Source: Bacillus pseudomycoides DSM 12442
GTDB taxonomy: Bacteria; Bacillota; Bacilli; Bacillales; Bacillaceae_G
Assembly: GCF_000161455.1 (NCBI RefSeq)
Contig: NZ_CM000745.1
Coordinates: forward strand, 1,110,808-1,153,962
Length of the DNA stretch: 43,155 nt
Direction: 5' to 3'
How positions within the stretch are numbered: position 1 is the first letter of the stretch; each line of letters opens with the position of its first letter. The translations under genes were made by a program, and so were the position numbers. Positions 16,180-23,745 of the stretch are shown piece by piece. The notes under the pieces were generated by a model, which worked only from the letters and a program-made list of their open reading frames with translations, searched no databases and was not told the DNA's origin.

Positions 16180-16941
16180 ATGGAAACCATTTTAGAAAAG
16201 ATTGTTCAGCAGAAGAAAAAAGAGGTAGAAGCGTTGTATAAAACATATACGCCGGTGAAGAAACAACGGAAGTCACACTCTCTTGTAGAAGCACTGCAAA
16301 ACTTCACAGTCATTGCTGAAGTGAAGCGAGCTTCTCCATCTAAAGGTGATATTCATTTACATGTAGATGTACCAAAGCAAGTAAAAATGTATGAAGAGTG
16401 TGGCGCCGGAGCAGTTTCTGTTTTAACGGATGAACAGTTTTTTAAAGGATCTTTTCAAGATTTAGAAACAGCACGAGCAAATAGTAATATTCCGCTTCTA
16501 TGTAAAGATTTTATTATCGATACAATTCAAATTGATCGGGCATATGAAGCTGGAGCGGATCTCATTTTACTTATCGTTGCTGCACTATCAGAAGAAAAAC
16601 TACGAGAGTTATATGCATACGTGCAAAAAGTAGGATTAGAGGCAATTGTAGAAGTTCACAATGAGACAGAATTAGAGGTAGCACTAGCATTAAATCCTCA
16701 TGTGATTGGAATAAACAATCGGAATTTGAAAACATTTGAAGTGGATTTGAGTACGACAGAAAATCTAGGGAAACGATTGAATGAAGAAAATATGCTTTGG
16801 ATTAGTGAGAGTGGTATTCATACGGAAGAAGATATCGTACGTGTGAAGCAGGCAGGTGCAAAAGGAATTCTTGTTGGGGAAGCGCTGATGACTGCACCTT
16901 CTGTAAGAGACTTCTTTCAATCACTGAAGGTGACAACGTGA
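16180..16941 (+). CDS. trpC: indole-3-glycerol phosphate synthase
   Basis: TIM-barrel enzyme that closes the indole ring from CdRP; 253 residues. Catalytic lysine and neighbours in AEVKRASPSKGDI (about residues 47-59) and LLCKDFIIDTIQI, with Glu in EAIVEVHNETEL and the phosphate site GINNRNLKTF and SESGI / GILVGEALM. It starts at the base after the trpD stop and overlaps trpF by four bases (GTGA). Confidence 0.95.
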   Translation: METILEKIVQQKKKEVEALYKTYTPVKKQRKSHSLVEALQNFTVIAEVKRASPSKGDIHLHVDVPKQVKMYEECGAGAVSVLTDEQFFKGSFQDLETARANSNIPLLCKDFIIDTIQIDRAYEAGADLILLIVAALSEEKLRELYAYVQKVGLEAIVEVHNETELEVALALNPHVIGINNRNLKTFEVDLSTTENLGKRLNEENMLWISESGIHTEEDIVRVKQAGAKGILVGEALMTAPSVRDFFQSLKVTT

Positions 16942-17546
16942 AAGTAAAGATTTGCGGCATTATCGATGTAGAAACAGCAAAGAAAGCGTGTGAATACGGC
17001 GCAGATGCTATTGGATTTGTATTTGCGAAAAGCAAAAGGGAAATTACACCTGAAAGAGCAAAACAGATTATTGATGAGCTTCCAGCTGATGTAATGAAAG
17101 TTGGTGTTTTTGTAAATGAATCGGTAGAGGTCATTCAGAAAATTGTAAATGATTGTGGTTTAACACATGTACAACTGCATGGGGATGAAGGAAATCATCA
17201 TATCGGAAGATTGAATATTCCGTCTATAAAAGCAGTTGGTGTACATTCGAGCGAAGATATAGAGCAATCACCAGACTATGAAGCTGATTTTCTCTTATTT
17301 GATAGCCCGAAAGAAAAGTTTCATGGTGGAAATGGGAAAATATTTTCATGGAAGTTGCTAGATGATATGCCAAATGAAATTCGTAAAAAGTGTATTTTAG
17401 CTGGTGGATTACACATTGAAAACATTAAAGAAGCAATTGAAACTGTTAAGCCATATATGGTAGATGTCAGCAGCGGAGTAGAAACGGATGGAAAGAAAGA
17501 TAGCGAAAAAATAAAACAATTTATTAGAAAAGCGAAGGAGTGTTAA
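16938..17546 (+). CDS. trpF: phosphoribosylanthranilate isomerase
   Basis: TIM-barrel isomerase converting PRA to CdRP; 202 residues. The catalytic Cys is in the N-terminal VKICGI, the catalytic Asp is expected in the LLFDS segment, and the phosphate site in LAGGLHIENI and VDVSSGVET. It uses a GTG start that overlaps the trpC stop, so translation is coupled. Confidence 0.94.
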   Translation: MKVKICGIIDVETAKKACEYGADAIGFVFAKSKREITPERAKQIIDELPADVMKVGVFVNESVEVIQKIVNDCGLTHVQLHGDEGNHHIGRLNIPSIKAVGVHSSEDIEQSPDYEADFLLFDSPKEKFHGGNGKIFSWKLLDDMPNEIRKKCILAGGLHIENIKEAIETVKPYMVDVSSGVETDGKKDSEKIKQFIRKAKEC

Positions 17547-17548
17547 AC

Positions 17549-18742
17549 ATGCAATATGCATATCCAGATGAAAAAGGTCACTACGGTATATACGGAGGAC
17601 GTTACGTTCCAGAAACACTTATGCAATCTGTTTTAGAATTAGAAGAAGCGTATAAAGAAGCGATGCAAGATGAAGCATTTCAACAAGAATTAGAGCATTA
17701 TTTACAAACGTACGTCGGAAGAGAAACACCGCTTTATTTTACGGAGAATCTGACAAAGTATTGCGGAGGGGCGAAGATTTATTTAAAGCGTGAAGATTTA
17801 AATCATACCGGAGCACACAAAATTAACAATACAATTGGGCAAGCGCTTCTTGCAGTACGAATGGGTAAGAAAAAGGTTGTAGCTGAAACAGGAGCTGGAC
17901 AGCACGGGGTTGCAACGGCGACGGTATGCGCCTTACTCGGTTTAGAGTGCGTCATTTTCATGGGAGAAGAAGATGTAAAACGACAAAAGTTAAACGTCTT
18001 CAGAATGGAACTATTAGGAGCGAAAGTGGAAAGTGTCGCAGCAGGTAGTGGAACATTAAAAGATGCAGTAAACGAGGCGCTTCGTTACTGGGTTGCACAT
18101 GTGCACGATACGCACTATATTATGGGATCTGTTCTTGGACCGCATCCATTCCCGCAAATTGTACGTGATTTCCAAAGTGTAATCGGGAAAGAAACGAAGA
18201 GACAATATGAAGCGCTAGAAGGGAAATTACCAGAAGCAGTTGTTGCTTGCATCGGCGGTGGAAGTAATGCAATGGGAATGTTTTATCCGTTTGTACATGA
18301 TAAAGAAGTTGCTCTTTACGGCGTAGAAGCAGCAGGAAAAGGGATTCATACAGAGAAGCACGCAGCAACATTAACAAAAGGAAGCGTTGGCGTTCTTCAT
18401 GGTTCGATGATGTATCTCCTTCAAAATGAAGAAGGACAAATTCAGGAAGCGCACTCTATTTCAGCAGGGCTAGACTATCCAGGAGTTGGGCCAGAACATA
18501 GTCTGCTAAAAGATATTGGCCGTGTCTCTTACAACTCAATTACAGATGACGAAGCGCTAGCTGCATTCCAGTTACTAACGAAAAAAGAAGGAATTATCCC
18601 GGCATTAGAAAGTTCACACGCAGTGGCGTATGCATTAAAACTTGCGCCTACAATGAAGCAAGATGAAGGACTTGTCATTTGTTTATCGGGCCGCGGTGAT
18701 AAAGATGTTGAAAGTATAAAACGTTATATGGAAGAGGTGTAA
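17549..18742 (+). CDS. trpB: tryptophan synthase beta chain
   Basis: PLP enzyme joining indole and serine; 397 residues. The Schiff-base lysine is Lys91 in HTGAHKINN, the PLP phosphate loop is CIGGGSNAMG, and ETGAGQHGVATA is intact. ATG 17549 is chosen because AAGGAG (17535-17540) lies 8 bases upstream; a GTG at 17540 would sit on that site. The gene begins 2 bases after the trpF stop. Confidence 0.95.
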   Translation: MQYAYPDEKGHYGIYGGRYVPETLMQSVLELEEAYKEAMQDEAFQQELEHYLQTYVGRETPLYFTENLTKYCGGAKIYLKREDLNHTGAHKINNTIGQALLAVRMGKKKVVAETGAGQHGVATATVCALLGLECVIFMGEEDVKRQKLNVFRMELLGAKVESVAAGSGTLKDAVNEALRYWVAHVHDTHYIMGSVLGPHPFPQIVRDFQSVIGKETKRQYEALEGKLPEAVVACIGGGSNAMGMFYPFVHDKEVALYGVEAAGKGIHTEKHAATLTKGSVGVLHGSMMYLLQNEEGQIQEAHSISAGLDYPGVGPEHSLLKDIGRVSYNSITDDEALAAFQLLTKKEGIIPALESSHAVAYALKLAPTMKQDEGLVICLSGRGDKDVESIKRYMEEV

Positions 18743-18745
18743 ACG

Positions 18746-19507
18746 ATGGGAGTAGAAAGAATTACAGCAGCGTTTCAAAATGGAAAAAAAGCATTTATTC
18801 CTTATGTAATGGGAGGAGATGGAGGTCTAGAGAAGTTAAAAGAGCAAATTCATTTTCTAGATGAAGCAGGAGCGAGCATTGTTGAAATTGGTATTCCTTT
18901 TTCTGATCCAGTTGCAGATGGACCTACAATTCAAAGAGCAGGAAAACGAGCATTAGACAGTGGAACAACGCTCGGAGGAATCTTTCAGGCACTAGCGGAA
19001 GTCAGACAAGAAGTAAATATTCCATTCGTACTTATGACATACTTGAATCCTATTTTAGCATTTGGTAAAGAACGTTTTATCGGAAGTTGTCTTGAAGCTG
19101 GTGTAGATGGAATTATTGTTCCAGACTTGCCATATGAAGAACAAGATATTATCGCATCGCTCCTTCGTGATGCGCATATCGCACTTATTCCGCTTGTAAC
19201 AGTAACGAGTCCAATCGAACGAATTGAAAAGATTACGAGGGAGTCACAAGGGTTTGTTTATGCGGTAACGGTAGCGGGGGTCACTGGGGTTAGACGTGAC
19301 TTTAAGCAAGAAATTCATAGCTACTTAGAAAAGGTAAAAGCACATGTACATCTTCCAGTAGTTGCTGGATTTGGAATCTCAACGACTGAGCAAATTGAGG
19401 AAATGATTACGTTATGTGATGGAGTGGTTGTGGGAAGTAAGGTAATTGAGCTTTTAGAAACAGAAAAAGAAGAGGAAATTTGTGAACTGATTGCTGCAGT
19501 GAAATAA
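18746..19507 (+). CDS. trpA: tryptophan synthase alpha chain
   Basis: TIM-barrel subunit cleaving indole-3-glycerol phosphate; indole is channelled to TrpB. The product has 253 residues. Catalytic Glu47 in SIVEIGIPFSDP and Asp58 in PVADGPT are present, with the phosphate loop GFGIST and VVGSKVIE. It is the last gene of trpEGDCFBA, 3 bases after trpB, and is followed by a terminator. Confidence 0.95.
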   Translation: MGVERITAAFQNGKKAFIPYVMGGDGGLEKLKEQIHFLDEAGASIVEIGIPFSDPVADGPTIQRAGKRALDSGTTLGGIFQALAEVRQEVNIPFVLMTYLNPILAFGKERFIGSCLEAGVDGIIVPDLPYEEQDIIASLLRDAHIALIPLVTVTSPIERIEKITRESQGFVYAVTVAGVTGVRRDFKQEIHSYLEKVKAHVHLPVVAGFGISTTEQIEEMITLCDGVVVGSKVIELLETEKEEEICELIAAVK

Positions 19508-19512
19508 GAAGA

Positions 19513-19545
19513 AGAGGCTGCCTGTTAAGGGGCCTCTATATTATA
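19513..19545 (+). terminator. terminator of the trp operon
   Basis: AGAGGCTGCC pairs with GGGGCCTCT (centre ~19525) 6 bases after the trpA stop; the following tract is only moderately T-rich. Confidence 0.6.
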
Positions 19546-19575
19546 TGAGCAAGTTTCAAGCCATTAAGACCTTGC

Positions 19576-19657
19576 AAATTAGTGGGGGATTCTTCATCTC
19601 CCACTAATTATTAGTTGAGCGAATTGGCTTTTACGGTCAGTTGATTCCCCAACTGAC
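19576..19657 (-). repeat. bcr1-like remnant, reverse orientation
   Basis: Reads like the reverse complement of the middle of the 27607-27762 element: AATTAGTGGGGGATTCTTC...CCCACTAATTATTAG, then a GAATTGGCTTTTACGGTCAGTTG block. It holds two hairpins (ATTAGTGGG / CCCACTAAT and GTCAGTTG / CAACTGAC). The outer ends are decayed. It lies between trpA and the SCIFF promoter. Confidence 0.6.
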
Positions 19658-19720
19658 ATGAAAATATCAAGAATGATTGACGTAAACCAAAGGTGTTGTT
19701 AAAATTATTACTGGAATTAA

Positions 19721-19736
19721 TGTGAAGTATTTCACA
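19721..19736. promoter_or_regulatory. Fnr/Rex-type palindrome 1
   Basis: TGTGAAGTATTTCACA is an exact match to TGTGA-N6-TCACA (Fnr/Crp-type box). In its context (A-TGTGAA-GTAT-TTCACA-A) it matches 17 of 18 positions of the Bacillus Rex box TTGTGAA-N4-TTCACAA. It lies 95 bases upstream of the SCIFF precursor start. Confidence 0.75.
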
Positions 19737-19751
19737 AATTGTAGTTTTTAA

Positions 19752-19767
19752 TGTGAAAACATTCACA
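19752..19767. promoter_or_regulatory. Fnr/Rex-type palindrome 2
   Basis: TGTGAAAACATTCACA, again exact for TGTGA-N6-TCACA and 17 of 18 for a Rex box. It is centred 31 bases (about three helical turns) downstream of palindrome 1. No confident -35/-10 pair can be named. Confidence 0.75.
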
Positions 19768-19815
19768 AATGTTGAGTTTGTTTCTTAAAAATTTTTTTAA
19801 AAGGAGTTATACGTT

Positions 19816-19965
19816 ATGAAAAGAATCGTAACACTAAGTACTCGTAAACTGACAGATACAGTAAAACATGGTGGGTGTGGCGCATGTCAAACATCTTGCC
19901 AATCAGCTTGCAAGACATCTTGCGGAGTTGCAAATCAAAAATGTGAAAACATAATGAACAGATAG
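19816..19965 (+). CDS. scfA: SCIFF-type six-cysteine ranthipeptide precursor
   Basis: A 49-residue ribosomal peptide with AAGGAG at 19801-19806. It has an N-terminal leader (MKRIVTLSTRKLTDTVKHGG) and six cysteines at 21, 24, 28, 32, 36 and 43, i.e. C-x2-C-x3-C-x3-C-x3-C-x6-C, in the segment CGACQTSCQSACKTSC. That is the pattern of SCIFF (six cysteines in forty-five residues), the precursor family paired with SPASM radical SAM enzymes that install thioether cross-links. The maturase gene follows 127 bases downstream. SCIFF is nearly universal in Clostridia; its presence here is unusual. Residue 37, after the fifth Cys, is Gly where clostridial SCIFF peptides as I recall them have Thr, the reported acceptor. 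The mature product's function is unknown for the whole family. The symbol is a family label (scfA). Confidence 0.9.
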   Translation: MKRIVTLSTRKLTDTVKHGGCGACQTSCQSACKTSCGVANQKCENIMNR

Positions 19966-19980
19966 AAAATGAGAAACGTA

Positions 19981-20015
19981 CCGCCCAACTGTTTCCCAGA
20001 TGGGCGGCCATTTTT
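19981..20015 (+). terminator. hairpin between SCIFF precursor and maturase (partial terminator)
   Basis: CCGCCCA (19981-19987) pairs with TGGGCGG (20001-20007), followed by CCATTTTTAT. Placed 15 bases after the precursor stop, it likely ends most transcripts and lets a minority read into the maturase. Confidence 0.7.
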
Positions 20016-20066
20016 ATCCCGCATGAACAAGAAGTAAAAACCCCATTAACGGAAGTTTTACTTTAT
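20013..20066 (+). repeat. 54-bp bcr1-like remnant inside the SCIFF cassette
   Basis: Bounded by TTTAT (20013-20017 and 20062-20066). The left part TTTATCCCGCATGAAC...AGTAA and right part AAGTTTTACTTTAT match the two ends of the full element at 27607-27762; about 100 central bases are missing. Confidence 0.55.
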
Positions 20067-20092
20067 AGATAAAAGGAGTTTGATTATTAAAT

Positions 20093-21499
20093 ATGATTCA
20101 TCAATATAAATTAAACGGATACAACATCGTACTCGATACCTACAGTGGATCAGTACATGTTGTTGACGACCTCGCTTATGAAATCATCACGCTTTATGAG
20201 ACTACTGCTGCAGAAGAAATCATAACAATGATGCTAGAAAAATACGTATATGATTCCGATATCTCTGAGAAAGACATTCGAGAAACCATTGCAGATATCG
20301 AAGAGCTAAAAAATGATGGGGAACTCTTTACTGAGGATGAATATAAGAGTCTCTCAATTGATTTAAGAAACCGCCAAACTTATGTAAAGGCCCTCTGCCT
20401 CAATGTTGCACATACATGTAACTTATCATGCGAATACTGCTTCGCCAGCCAAGGAAAATACAATGGAAGCAGAGCGATTATGAGTTATGAGGTTGGCAAA
20501 AGAGCTATCGATTACCTATTGGAAAACTCCGGTCATCACCGAAACCTCGACATCGATTTCTTCGGGGGAGAGCCGCTCATGGCCTGGAAAGTTGTAAAAC
20601 AGATTGTCGCTTACGCAAGAAGTAAAGAAAAAGAGTACAAAAAAACGTTTCGCTTCACCTTTACTACAAATGGCATGTTACTAAACGATGAAATCACTGA
20701 TTTTTTGAATAAAGAAATGTACAATGTCGTATTGAGTCTTGATGGAAGAAAAGAAGTCCACGATCACCTTCGTAAAACGGTAACTGGAAAGGGGAGCTAT
20801 GAGTATATCGTTCCGAAGTTCCAAGAATTCGTCAAAAGCCGTGGAGATAAAGAATACTATGTGCGTGGAACCTATACTCATAACAACGTTGACTTCACCA
20901 ATGACATTTTTCATATCGCAGATCTTGGTTTTGACAAGCTCTCGATGGAACCGGTCATCTGTAATCCACGGGAACCATATGCACTCACCGAAAAGGACCT
21001 TCCAGATATTTATAACCAGTACGAAATTCTCGCCAAGGAAATGCTAAAGCGTGAGGAAGAAGGTAATGGATTCACTTTCTACCATTACATGCTTGATCTC
21101 TCAGAAGGCCCTTGCATCCAAAAGAGAATTTCTGGCTGCGGCTCAGGAACCGAATATTTCGCTGTCACACCATGGGGCGAGATTTTTCCTTGCCACCAGT
21201 TCATCGGGGATAACGAATACAGTATGGGAAACATTTGGGATGGGATTACAAAACAAGAGATGCAATGTCAATTTAAAGAGAGCAGTTGCTACTCGAAGCC
21301 AGAATGTCAGGACTGCTGGGCGAAACTTTACTGCAGTGGTGGTTGCCCTGCCAACGCATTGCATGCAACCGGCTCCATCAATGGAATCTACGATTTTAGC
21401 TGTGACATCTTCCGTAAGAGAGTAGAATGTTCCATGATGGTTAAAGTAGCTGAATCCATGAGAACTATGAAAAAAAACAAACAAGCCGTGGCACAATAA
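20093..21499 (+). CDS. scfB: SCIFF radical SAM/SPASM maturase (thioether-forming)
   Basis: Radical S-adenosylmethionine enzyme that cross-links cysteines of the SCIFF peptide to side chains; 468 residues, the family size. An N-terminal RiPP-recognition-like region (IHQYKLNGYNIVLDTYSGSV, residues 2-21) precedes the radical SAM barrel, with the [4Fe-4S] motif CNLSCEYC at Cys109, Cys113 and Cys116, and GGEP-type SAM motif FFGGEPLM. The C-terminal SPASM region carries the auxiliary-cluster cysteines: GPCIQKRISGCGSG, FPCHQF, CYSKPECQDCWAKLYCSGGC and FSCDIFRKRVEC. The site AAAGGAG (20072-20078) is 14 bases upstream, rather far. Third-position C is frequent (ATC, CTC, TTC, GCC) compared with the neighbouring trp genes. 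There is no transporter or protease next to it, as usual for SCIFF. The symbol is a family label. Confidence 0.93.
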   Translation: MIHQYKLNGYNIVLDTYSGSVHVVDDLAYEIITLYETTAAEEIITMMLEKYVYDSDISEKDIRETIADIEELKNDGELFTEDEYKSLSIDLRNRQTYVKALCLNVAHTCNLSCEYCFASQGKYNGSRAIMSYEVGKRAIDYLLENSGHHRNLDIDFFGGEPLMAWKVVKQIVAYARSKEKEYKKTFRFTFTTNGMLLNDEITDFLNKEMYNVVLSLDGRKEVHDHLRKTVTGKGSYEYIVPKFQEFVKSRGDKEYYVRGTYTHNNVDFTNDIFHIADLGFDKLSMEPVICNPREPYALTEKDLPDIYNQYEILAKEMLKREEEGNGFTFYHYMLDLSEGPCIQKRISGCGSGTEYFAVTPWGEIFPCHQFIGDNEYSMGNIWDGITKQEMQCQFKESSCYSKPECQDCWAKLYCSGGCPANALHATGSINGIYDFSCDIFRKRVECSMMVKVAESMRTMKKNKQAVAQ

Positions 21500-21514
21500 G
21501 CATAAAGATATTAT

Positions 21515-21575
21515 GAGGTTGAGAGATAAGTCAAAATTTGATTTATGCTCAGCCTCTTTGAAAATCTTCTTTTTC
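21515..21575 (+). terminator. terminator of the SCIFF maturase
   Basis: GAGGTTGAG (21515-21523) pairs with CTCAGCCTC (21548-21556); the inner ATAAGTCAAA / TTTGATTTAT extends the stem. A T-rich tract follows (CTTCTTTTTCTTTTA). Confidence 0.75.
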
Positions 21576-21590
21576 TTTTAGACAAAAAAT

Positions 21591-21616
21591 CCCCACTGAT
21601 TAAAGTTTCACTTTAT
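21591..21616 (+). repeat. bcr1 right-end fragment
   Basis: CCCCACTGATTAAAG followed by TTTCACTTTAT is the right end of the element at 27607-27762. It lies between the SCIFF terminator and the broken DUF4240 gene. Confidence 0.65.
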
Positions 21617-21677
21617 AAAATGGAATTCATTATGTAAATTATACCATTTCATATACGAGTATTTTGAATTTATTCAG

Positions 21678-21984
21678 TTAATATAATAAAGGATTTTCAC
21701 CAAAACGTTTTGCTAATCCTTCTTCATCGTCTTCTTCCCAATCGAACTCAATTTCAGGCATAGATGAATCATGTCCCTTTTCATCTAATAAGGAATCAAA
21801 TGTATCCCAAATATCGTCGTCCCATTCTGTATCTCCCGTTTCTTTTAAGAGCAGTTTGGAAATGGATTTCATAATCTGCAATTTCGCCCGTGGGCTGAGA
21901 AGTTAAGTGTTCCACCAGCCATTCGCTCGTTTCCTCTTTTTGATTCATTTCTGAAATCAGCTGCCAAAATTGTCCTTTGTTCAT
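21678..21984 (-). pseudogene. DUF4240 protein gene, internally deleted and frameshifted
   Basis: The N-terminus starts at ATG 21984 behind AAGGGG and encodes MNKGQFWQLISEMNQK...QPTGEIADYEIHFQTALKR, typical of DUF4240. After that the frame drifts into nonsense and stops at 21796. The other frame then continues with KETGDTEWDDDIWDTFDSLL and ends in WEEDDEEGLAKRFGENPLLY, the acidic C-terminal part of the same family. The central half of the usual ~170-residue protein is missing, so a deletion of non-multiple-of-three length joined the ends. No function is known. It borders the SCIFF insertion. Confidence 0.7.
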
Positions 21985-22148
21985 ATCTATAACCCCTTTT
22001 GAGGAATATAGTATTTCTTGTAGTGTATCGTTTTTTCGATCATTCACTTGATAAAGAATAGTGAAAAACTGTTATAAAACGAATTGAATATTCTGACATC
22101 TATTATATAATAGTTACAATTGTATCTTATAAGAAACGAGATGATGGT

Positions 22149-23645
22149 ATGGCTGTATGGTTAGCCCTTATTCCAATTATGATGATTTTCATTTGTTTAT
22201 TTGTATTTAAGCAAACATCGCTGAAAGCCTCGCTGATTTCTTATGTTGTATGTACTGGAATCGTTTTACTAACGCCAATGTTTCGACTGCAAATGGGAGA
22301 GGTCATGCATGCAACAATTAAGGGCGGGTTAATTTGTTTTATTGTAGGGTATGTTCTGTTTTTTGGTATTCTTTTATTTCACCTCATGAACAAAATGGGG
22401 TATATCGATCAAGTTGCACGTTTTATCGAACAAGTTACACATGATCGATTATTACAAATGCTCTTAATGTGCTTTGGAATTTGTCCACTTATCGAATCAG
22501 TGAGCGGATTTGGAATTGGTTTTATGGTGGCAGCTCCTATTTTTCTTTCGCTTGGTTATAAACCGTTCCAAGCAGTCTTGTTATCGTTTATCGGTTTATT
22601 GGCGAGTTCCTGGGGTGCGATGGCAACAGGGACAATTATTGGATCGCAGCTTATCAATATGCCATTAGTAAACTTAGGATCTAGTACAGCATTACTCAGT
22701 ATTCCTTTTTTTGCATACTTTGTCTTACTTTCTTTGTATGTAGTTGGTGGTTGGCAAGCGGTGAAGGAAAAATGGAAGGAAGGGTTCGGTTTTTTTCTCT
22801 TATTTTCTATATCAATCTATCTGTCTAATGCATACGTAAGCGTTGAACTAGCCGGGATTTTAAGTTCCATCGTAACGATTACATTTGGCTTTCTTATCAT
22901 TAAGATGACAGCGAGGCAAGGAAAGGGGTTTTTATCGGAGCATGCTGCCACGACGCAGCGAGAAGTTTCTATCGTGAAAATTATAAGCCCTTATTTATTT
23001 TTAACAGTTTGTATTTTACTTTCTCGTCTCATTCCGTCGTTACATAATATGCTACAATCTTACGCGATTCTTGATTTACCATCGTATTCTTACAAACTAG
23101 CGTTATTATATTCACCGGGATTTTGGCTTGGGATTACATGTTTATTTACCATCGTTTTTTTCCGTATTCCTTCTTCTATTATAAAACAGTCTTTATCGCA
23201 AACGATTAAACAATGGATACCGTTTGCGATTACAACGACAATGTTCATTGCTATTTCAGAATTGATGGGTGCCGCGGGTATGCATACATTATTAGCAGAA
23301 GCAGCAGGAAGTACATTTGGAACATTATTTGTCTTCGTTGCCCCGTTCATCGGTGCAATTGGTGGTTTTTTAACGGGAAGTAACGCAGGATCAAATGCGA
23401 TGTTTATTAAACTACAAATGCAAACGGCGCAGAATGTAGGACTTCCGTGGCAATATGTTACGACTTTGCAAAATACAGCATCATCCGTAGCGACAATTGC
23501 TTGCCCGTCACGGATTACGCTTGGGGCCTATTTATGTAATATTCCATTTCGTGAGAATGAACTACTAAAGAAGACAACGCTTATGATTTTTGGAGCGGTG
23601 TTAATTGTGGTGGTGGAAGTTGCAGGTTGGTATGTATTGCGATGA
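22149..23645 (+). CDS. lctP: L-lactate permease family transporter
   Basis: LctP/LldP-family permease, 498 residues with about 13 membrane helices. Family blocks visible: LIESVSGFGIGFMVAAPIFL, SSWGAMATGTIIGSQL, and the C-terminal APFIGAIGGFLTGSNAGSNAMF and ASSVATIACPSRI. It most likely imports or exports L-lactate/glycolate with protons. The ribosome site before ATG 22149 is weak (GAGATGATGG). Single gene with its own terminator. A B. cereus-group genome usually has more than one member, so exact substrate is uncertain. Confidence 0.85.
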   Translation: MAVWLALIPIMMIFICLFVFKQTSLKASLISYVVCTGIVLLTPMFRLQMGEVMHATIKGGLICFIVGYVLFFGILLFHLMNKMGYIDQVARFIEQVTHDRLLQMLLMCFGICPLIESVSGFGIGFMVAAPIFLSLGYKPFQAVLLSFIGLLASSWGAMATGTIIGSQLINMPLVNLGSSTALLSIPFFAYFVLLSLYVVGGWQAVKEKWKEGFGFFLLFSISIYLSNAYVSVELAGILSSIVTITFGFLIIKMTARQGKGFLSEHAATTQREVSIVKIISPYLFLTVCILLSRLIPSLHNMLQSYAILDLPSYSYKLALLYSPGFWLGITCLFTIVFFRIPSSIIKQSLSQTIKQWIPFAITTTMFIAISELMGAAGMHTLLAEAAGSTFGTLFVFVAPFIGAIGGFLTGSNAGSNAMFIKLQMQTAQNVGLPWQYVTTLQNTASSVATIACPSRITLGAYLCNIPFRENELLKKTTLMIFGAVLIVVVEVAGWYVLR

Positions 23646-23656
23646 AATATTTGATG

Positions 23657-23684
23657 AAATCCTCTACTTTAGGAGGATTTTTGT
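23657..23684 (+). terminator. terminator of lctP
   Basis: AAATCCTC pairs with GAGGATTT across TACTTTAG, followed by TTTGTTT. Confidence 0.75.
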
Positions 23685-23745
23685 TTGTTAGTGGATAATT
23701 TATAAAAGAACAAGTGTTTCCATTACATGAAGAGGAGATGATCCC

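Noticed and set aside
19555..19657. Hairpins after trpA considered as a riboswitch or small RNA
   Set aside because: They match the reverse complement of bcr1 internal stems, so a decayed repeat is the simpler reading.
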